Assembly (NCBI GenBank): GCA_964435115.1
Contig: CAYSYM010000053.1
Location: 1-26,001 of the forward strand
Direction: 5' to 3'
Length of the DNA: 26,001 nt
DNA from: CAYSYM01 sp964435115
GTDB taxonomy: Bacteria > Chloroflexota > UBA6077 > CF-72
Notes under the pieces: model-generated
What the model was told of the DNA's origin: nothing
Databases searched by the model: none
Seen by the model: only the letters and a program-made list of their open reading frames with translations
In this document: one piece after another, positions 21,628-26,001 of the stretch
How the letters are laid out: every line of letters begins with the position of its first letter
How positions within the stretch are numbered: the first letter of the stretch is position 1
Translations under genes and position numbers: made by a program

Positions 21628-23151
21628 GTGACTAGCGGGGCGACCGGTGGCGGCGACCCTCGCCTGATCGCTGCCGCCGTCTTCGTCGCCACGTTCCTGG
21701 TTGGCCTCGACGTGACGGTCGTGTCGACGGCCATGCCCACGGTCGTCGGCCAGCTCGGCGGTATCAGCCTCTACTCGTGGGTGTTCAGCACCTACCTGCT
21801 CACGAGCACCGTGAGCGTGCCGATCTACGGCAAGCTGGCTGACCTGTACGGCCGGAAGCCGGTGTTCCTGGTGGCGACGAGCATCTTCCTGGTCGGCTCC
21901 ATGCTGTCCGGCCAGGCGCAGACGATGGAGCAGCTCATCCTCTTCCGCTTCGTGCAGGGGCTGGGCGCCGGTGGCGTCCAGCCGATCACGCTGACGATCA
22001 TCGGCGACGTCTTCCCGCTCGAGCAGCGCGCGCGGCTGACCGGAGTCTTCTCGGCGATCTGGGGTCTCTCGGCGCTGGTGGGGCCCGGCATCGGCGGCTT
22101 TCTGACCGAGCAGGTGAGCTGGCGGTGGGTGTTCTACGTGAACGTGCCCCTGAGCCTGCTCTCAATGGGGCTGGTGTGGCTGTTCCTGCGGGAGCACGTG
22201 CGGCGGCGGAAGCACCGCGTCGACTACGCCGGCGCCGTGCTCCTCTCGGCCGCGGTGACCGCGTTCCTCTTCGGCTTGCAGGGACCTATCGAGGGCCTGG
22301 GGTCTGGCTCGGCGGGCGGACTGGTGGCCATTGCGGGGATCCTGTTCGCTGCCTTCCTGTGGTACGAGCGCCGCGTGCCCGAGCCGCTACTGCCGCTGGA
22401 GCTGTTCGGCAAGCGGATCATCGCCGTGGGGACGGCGAACGCGGTCCTCGTCGGCGCCGTGCTGTTCGGGCAGAGCACGTTCGTGCCGCCGTTCGTGCAG
22501 GGAGTGATGGGGGCCTCACCGACGCTCGGCGGCTTCATCCTCTCCGCTACGTCGATCGGCTGGCCGACGGCCTCAGCGATCGGCGGCCGGCTGATCCTGC
22601 GCTGGGGGTATCGGAGGACGGCCGTGCTCGGCGGCGTCTTCCTGACGCTGGGGTTCGCTCTGTTGCGGCTGCTCCGGGCGGATGACAGCCTGCTCGCTGC
22701 CGCGGGGGTCCAGGTGGTCATCGGGGCGGGCTTCGGCTTCCTGGTGCCGATCGTAGTGCTGTCGATGCAGAACGCCGTGCCGTGGGAGCAGCGGGGGGTG
22801 GTGACGAGCACGAATCAGTTCGCGCGGAGCATCGGCGGGACGGTGGGGATCAGCCTGGCTGGCGCGATCTTCGCGGCCGCCGTGGGCTCGGCAGCGGGCA
22901 CGGCGGGGGACCCGAACCAACTGCTCTCGGTCGAGGGCCGGGCCACGCTCGGGTCCGGGCAGCGCGCGGCGCAGCAGGTCGCCCTGGCTGCTGCCCTGCA
23001 GCCCGTCTACGCGGGGTTCGTCGTCGTGGCGGCGCTGGCGCTGGCCGTGGCTACCCTGCTGCCAGGTGGCCGACCGGAGCAGCACGGCTGGCGGGACGCG
23101 GAGGGGGCACCGGCGACGGCCGCGAACGCGGATCTCCTGTCGCGCCGGTAG
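21628..23151 (+). CDS. DHA2-family drug:proton antiporter (first copy)
   Basis: A 507-residue MFS exporter with about 14 helices, typical of the EmrB/QacA group that expels lipophilic drugs. It has motif D1 LDVTVVSTAMPTV (27-39) with an Asp in helix 1, motif A GKLADLYGRK (68-77) and motif C in LVGPGIGGFL, followed by WRWVFYVNVP. GTG 21628 is chosen for its GAGGGGG site five bases upstream and because the helices then begin near residue 13; the open frame continues to 21508 without features. A MarR regulator follows 151 bp later. It is a paralogue of the transporter at 23830. Confidence 0.92.
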   Translation: MTSGATGGGDPRLIAAAVFVATFLVGLDVTVVSTAMPTVVGQLGGISLYSWVFSTYLLTSTVSVPIYGKLADLYGRKPVFLVATSIFLVGSMLSGQAQTMEQLILFRFVQGLGAGGVQPITLTIIGDVFPLEQRARLTGVFSAIWGLSALVGPGIGGFLTEQVSWRWVFYVNVPLSLLSMGLVWLFLREHVRRRKHRVDYAGAVLLSAAVTAFLFGLQGPIEGLGSGSAGGLVAIAGILFAAFLWYERRVPEPLLPLELFGKRIIAVGTANAVLVGAVLFGQSTFVPPFVQGVMGASPTLGGFILSATSIGWPTASAIGGRLILRWGYRRTAVLGGVFLTLGFALLRLLRADDSLLAAAGVQVVIGAGFGFLVPIVVLSMQNAVPWEQRGVVTSTNQFARSIGGTVGISLAGAIFAAAVGSAAGTAGDPNQLLSVEGRATLGSGQRAAQQVALAAALQPVYAGFVVVAALALAVATLLPGGRPEQHGWRDAEGAPATAANADLLSRR

Positions 23152-23246
23152 CTGACACGCCCGGTCGCGCGGTCTGACCAGGCCGGGGCCCGTGTGCCTG
23201 GGCCCGCGCCTCCGCGGAGCGACCTGGCGCGGCTGCGCGCCGGGCG

Positions 23247-23252
23247 TATAAT
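23247..23252 (+). promoter_or_regulatory. Probable -10 element of the marR-DHA2 operon
   Basis: TATAAT, an exact consensus hexamer, lies 56 bases before the MarR start in very GC-rich sequence. The region 16-18 bp upstream (around CTGGCG, 23224-23229) does not resemble TTGACA. Confidence 0.6.
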
Positions 23253-23264
23253 GCACGTGTCGTG

Positions 23265-23289
23265 AATGATGCTAGATAGGCGCATCGTT
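23265..23289. promoter_or_regulatory. Inverted repeat between promoter and MarR start, candidate operator
   Basis: AATGATGC (23265-23272) and GCATCGTT (23282-23289) form an inverted repeat with one mismatch and a 9-base spacer. It lies just downstream of the expected transcription start and just before the ribosome site, where a bound repressor would block transcription. Autoregulation by the MarR protein is inferred from position. Confidence 0.5.
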
Positions 23290-23302
23290 GAAGGGAGCTG
23301 AG

Positions 23303-23830
23303 GTGAGCCAGCCACGACAGACGGAGCGGGTGCGTCACGTTGCGGAGTCACTCGGCGACCTGCTGAAGACGGTGCGCGTCTTGCAGGGGGTGGGGGTCGG
23401 ACCGCGCCACGCCTGGTTCGAGGTCGACCTCACGATGGCGCAGTTCAAGACGCTGATGATGGTGGCAGGGTCAGGCGGCCTGGCCGGACGTGCCATCGCC
23501 ACCCACCTGGGCATCGTGCCGTCCGCGGTCACCCCCCTGGTTGATCGCCTCGTCCAGCACGGGTACGTGAAGCGCGAAGAGGACGCGGAGGATCGCCGCA
23601 TCACCTGGATCCGGCCGACAGAGCGCGGGGTGGCGGTGTACGAGCGGATCAGCGTCGCCAGCCGCGAGCTGCTGGAGGAGATCGTCGCGATGCTGCCGAA
23701 CGCGGAGCTGGACATCGTGGAGCGGGGTGTGGCCCTGCTGAGGGCGGCGACGGAGCGGCGGCTGGCCGAGCGTGGGCAGGTGGGAGCCGCGCCCGCCATG
23801 AGCCCGGCCGCCCGGCAGGAGCAAGGGTAA
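23303..23830 (+). CDS. MarR-family transcriptional regulator
   Basis: A 175-residue winged-helix regulator, typically a dimeric repressor released by small aromatic ligands or oxidation. The recognition region GRAIATHLGIVPSAVTPLVDRLVQHGYV is followed by the wing motif REEDAEDRRITWIRPTERG, with the conserved Asp-Arg-Arg. GTG 23303 is chosen because AAGGGAG (23291-23297) lies five bases upstream; a TTG at 23288 is inside the candidate operator. Its TAA overlaps the ATG of the downstream DHA2 transporter by one base (TAATG), so the pair is translationally coupled and probably under this regulator's own control. Confidence 0.95.
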   Translation: MSQPRQTERVRHVAESLGDLLKTVRVLQGVGVGPRHAWFEVDLTMAQFKTLMMVAGSGGLAGRAIATHLGIVPSAVTPLVDRLVQHGYVKREEDAEDRRITWIRPTERGVAVYERISVASRELLEEIVAMLPNAELDIVERGVALLRAATERRLAERGQVGAAPAMSPAARQEQG

Positions 23831-25611
23831 TGCACGAAGGCCGCGGTTCGATGCCGCTGGGGAGCCGCGAGGAGAGGCGCAACGCCCGCGCTCGGCCGGA
23901 GCCGGCCGGGTCTCACCCCGTGGGCCCAGCGACGAGCATGCACGAGCTCTCTGACCGGCAGGTGGTTGCCACGCTGGCGGGGGTGATGCTGGCGCTGCTC
24001 CTCGCCGCGCTCGACCAGACCATCGTCGGCACGGCGCTGCCGCGCGTGGTCGCGGAGCTGCGCGGGTTCGAGCAGTACGCCTGGGTGGTGACGGCGTACC
24101 TGCTGACCTCGACGGCGACGGTCCCGATCGTGGGCAAGCTAAGCGACCTGTTCGGCCGCAAGCGCTTCCTGCTCGTCGGCGTGGCTGTGTTCGTGCTGGC
24201 GAGCGCGCTCTCTGGGGCCGCGCAGACGATGACCCAGCTCGTCGTGTTCCGTGGCGTGCAGGGGATCGGCGCGGGCATGACGCAGGCGATGGCGTTCACG
24301 ACCATCGCTGACCTCTTCCCGCCTGCTCGGCGCGGGCGTGTCTCGGGCCTGTTCGCGGCCGTCTTCGGGGTGTCGAGCGTGATCGGCCCCACCGTCGGCG
24401 GCTTCCTCACAGATGGCCCGGGCTGGCGGTGGGTCTTCTACGTGAACTTGCCGCTCGGGGTGCTCTCGTTCGGCGTGCTGCTCTTCTTCTTCCCGCAGGT
24501 GCGATCGGTACGCACGACACGGCCACGGATCGACGTGCTCGGCGCGCTGACGCTCGTGCTTGCCGTAGTCCCGATCCTGCTGGCGTTGAGCTGGGGTGGG
24601 CGTGAGTACGCCTGGGGTTCGCCGCTGGTCATCGGCCTGCTGCTGGTCGGCGGGACGATGACGCTGGCCTTCCTGTGGGCGGAGCAGCGGGCGGTCGAGC
24701 CGATCATCCCGCTCGGCCTGTACCGGAGCTCGATCGTCTCGGTTTCGACCGCGGCGGCAGCGTTGACGTCGGTGGGCCTGTTCGGCACAGTGCTGTTCAT
24801 CCCGCTGTTCATCCAGTCGGTCATCGGCACCACGGCGACGCAGAGCGGCGCGGTGCTGACCCCCATGATGTTGGCCTTCGTCGGGAGCAGCCTGGTCGCG
24901 GGCCAGATCATGACGCGGGCTGGCCGCTACCGCGCCCTCGCAGTGGCTGGTACAGGAACGGCTGCGCTCGGGATGGCCCTCCTGTCAGGGATGGGCGCCG
25001 ACACCGATTACACGACGGTGGTGCGGAACATGGTGGTGGTTGGCCTGGGGCTGGGTGTGACCATGCCGGTGTTCACCCTCGCCGTGCAGAACGCGGTCGA
25101 GCCGCGGTTCACGGGCACAGCCACGTCCGGCATTCAGTTCTTCCGGTCGATGGGAGGAGCGCTCGGGTCGGCCGTGTTTGGCAGCCTGCTGGCCAGCCGG
25201 TTCCCGGCGGCCTTCCGCGCCGCGCTGCCGGCCGACATCGCGCGGGCGCTCCCGTCGGAGCAGCTCGCCCGCTTCGACAATCCGCAGGCGCTGGTGAGCC
25301 CCGAGGCGAGCAGCGGACTCCAGCAGGGGTTGGCCGCGCTGGATCCGCCGGCTCAGGGGCTGGTGGCGGCGCTCCAGGCAGCCGTGCGCACCGGCCTGGC
25401 GTCCGCCCTGCACGACGTGTTCGCGCTGGGGGCCCTGATCGTGGCGGTGGCGGCCGTGGCGACGCTCTTCTTGCGTGAGGTGCCGTTGCGCGCCTCGCAC
25501 TATCCAGCGGGCGGGTCGGCCGGAGCGAGGGCGGAGTCACGACCGGAACGGCCGGTGGAGGCCCGAGCGGGGGACGGCCCGCCCGCACTCAGGGGCGGAG
25601 CACGCGGCTGA
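23830..25611 (+). CDS. DHA2-family drug:proton antiporter (second copy)
   Basis: A 593-residue MFS exporter with about 14 helices. It has LDQTIVGTALPRV (61-73), motif A GKLSDLFGRK (102-111) and motif C VIGPTVGGFLTDG, then WRWVFYVNLP. The ATG at 23830 has AGGAG (23817-23821) eight bases upstream within marR. This gives a 45-residue polar N-terminus before helix 1; an ATG at 23938 would give a more usual short one. The long loop around residues 460-515 and a 40-residue Arg/Gly-rich tail are extra to the core. The tail overlaps the end of the convergent gene at 25589 by 23 bases. Confidence 0.93.
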   Translation: MHEGRGSMPLGSREERRNARARPEPAGSHPVGPATSMHELSDRQVVATLAGVMLALLLAALDQTIVGTALPRVVAELRGFEQYAWVVTAYLLTSTATVPIVGKLSDLFGRKRFLLVGVAVFVLASALSGAAQTMTQLVVFRGVQGIGAGMTQAMAFTTIADLFPPARRGRVSGLFAAVFGVSSVIGPTVGGFLTDGPGWRWVFYVNLPLGVLSFGVLLFFFPQVRSVRTTRPRIDVLGALTLVLAVVPILLALSWGGREYAWGSPLVIGLLLVGGTMTLAFLWAEQRAVEPIIPLGLYRSSIVSVSTAAAALTSVGLFGTVLFIPLFIQSVIGTTATQSGAVLTPMMLAFVGSSLVAGQIMTRAGRYRALAVAGTGTAALGMALLSGMGADTDYTTVVRNMVVVGLGLGVTMPVFTLAVQNAVEPRFTGTATSGIQFFRSMGGALGSAVFGSLLASRFPAAFRAALPADIARALPSEQLARFDNPQALVSPEASSGLQQGLAALDPPAQGLVAALQAAVRTGLASALHDVFALGALIVAVAAVATLFLREVPLRASHYPAGGSAGARAESRPERPVEARAGDGPPALRGGARG

Positions 25612-25888
25612 GCCCGACCACGACGAGACCGATGGAGCCGAGGACGAGGACCGGCGCGAGCACCGGCACGGCGAGCGGGGCGCGGGGAAGCGGGCTGGGG
25701 GCCGGGAGCGGAACGGTGGGCACGAACAGGGCGACGGCCAGGCCCAGGCCGAGCAGGCCCAGCAGCGCCAGACCGAGCCCTTGCAGGCGGGCGACCCACT
25801 GGACGCCGGGGCGGTAGCCGCCCGGAACGCGCGGCCCGCGGACGTCGGGGAGTCTGGAGGCTGGGGACGACTGGTCGGGGAACTCCAC
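25589..25888 (-). CDS. Small two-helix membrane protein, unknown function
   Basis: I do not recognise this 99-residue protein. It has a polar, Pro/Arg-rich N-terminus and two hydrophobic segments (about 37-57 and 72-93) separated by a Pro-rich turn, ending SRVLRP. The GTG start at 25888 lacks a clear ribosome site. Another frame on the same strand is open over the same bases but does not give ordered helices, so this frame is preferred. It is convergent with the DHA2 gene and overlaps its last 23 bases. Confidence 0.5.
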   Translation of the reverse strand: MEFPDQSSPASRLPDVRGPRVPGGYRPGVQWVARLQGLGLALLGLLGLGLAVALFVPTVPLPAPSPLPRAPLAVPVLAPVLVLGSIGLVVVGLSRVLRP

Positions 25889-26001
25889 GCCCGCAGACTC
25901 ACGGGTGGCACGGGCTGGCGCGGCCCACGGCTCGGGGCCCGCGTGGGCCGGGCTCAGGGCCGGGCCTGGGAGACCGTCGCCGCCCGGGCACGGGGGTCCT
26001 C

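Noticed and set aside
25537..25911. A 124-residue frame overlapping the last gene
   Set aside because: The product is Pro/Ser/Arg-rich without ordered helices; the 99-residue frame gives two clean membrane segments.

Overview
The window is a very GC-rich (roughly 70% by eye) bacterial chromosome segment with densely packed genes on both strands, frequent GTG/TTG starts and GTGA stop/start overlaps. I see no phage genes, insertion sequences, CRISPR arrays, tRNAs or rRNAs. The best taxonomic guess is a GC-rich, aerobic Chloroflexota-type bacterium (Thermomicrobia/Sphaerobacter-like). This rests on the fused caa3 oxidase and cytochrome b-c architecture, Rieske/b6-type features and overall style. 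It is inference, because no rRNA or other marker is present.

Region by region. 1-4138: the C-terminal two thirds of a ClpC-type unfoldase, a perfect 18-bp terminator hairpin, a tandem universal stress protein (minus), and a phosphofructokinase with residues typical of the pyrophosphate-dependent form. 4199-9735 (all minus): a respiratory operon, in transcription order CtaC with a C-terminal cytochrome c, a CtaD-CtaE (subunit I + III) fusion, a small two-helix membrane protein, a Rieske protein, and a cytochrome b with a C-terminal cytochrome c domain. Upstream is an unknown 78-residue gene. 10353-10956: a gene-free divergent region whose end nearest obg carries four DnaA-box-like 9-mers, three of them spaced 10-11 bp apart. 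10957-12918: obg and nadD. 12942-16017 (minus): an OmpR-type response regulator, a histidine kinase and an MFS transporter, each overlapping the next by 4 bp. 16175-21303: a DedA membrane protein, an HD-GYP protein, a succinate-semialdehyde-type aldehyde dehydrogenase, a PAC2-family protein and an EamA transporter. 21406-25888: a tiny membrane ORF, a DHA2 drug transporter, a MarR regulator coupled to a second DHA2 transporter, and a small membrane protein. I see nothing convincing in 25889-26001.

How the genes fit together. The respiratory operon encodes a complete quinol-to-oxygen route in which every c-type heme is covalently part of a membrane subunit: one on cytochrome b, one on CtaC. No free cytochrome c gene lies in the operon, which suggests a physically linked bc-caa3 supercomplex. 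This, and the DnaA-box-like cluster before obg, are the two points most worth following. The two-component/MFS operon and the MarR/DHA2 cluster look like separate sensing-and-efflux modules. The rest is ordinary housekeeping, stress and central metabolism.
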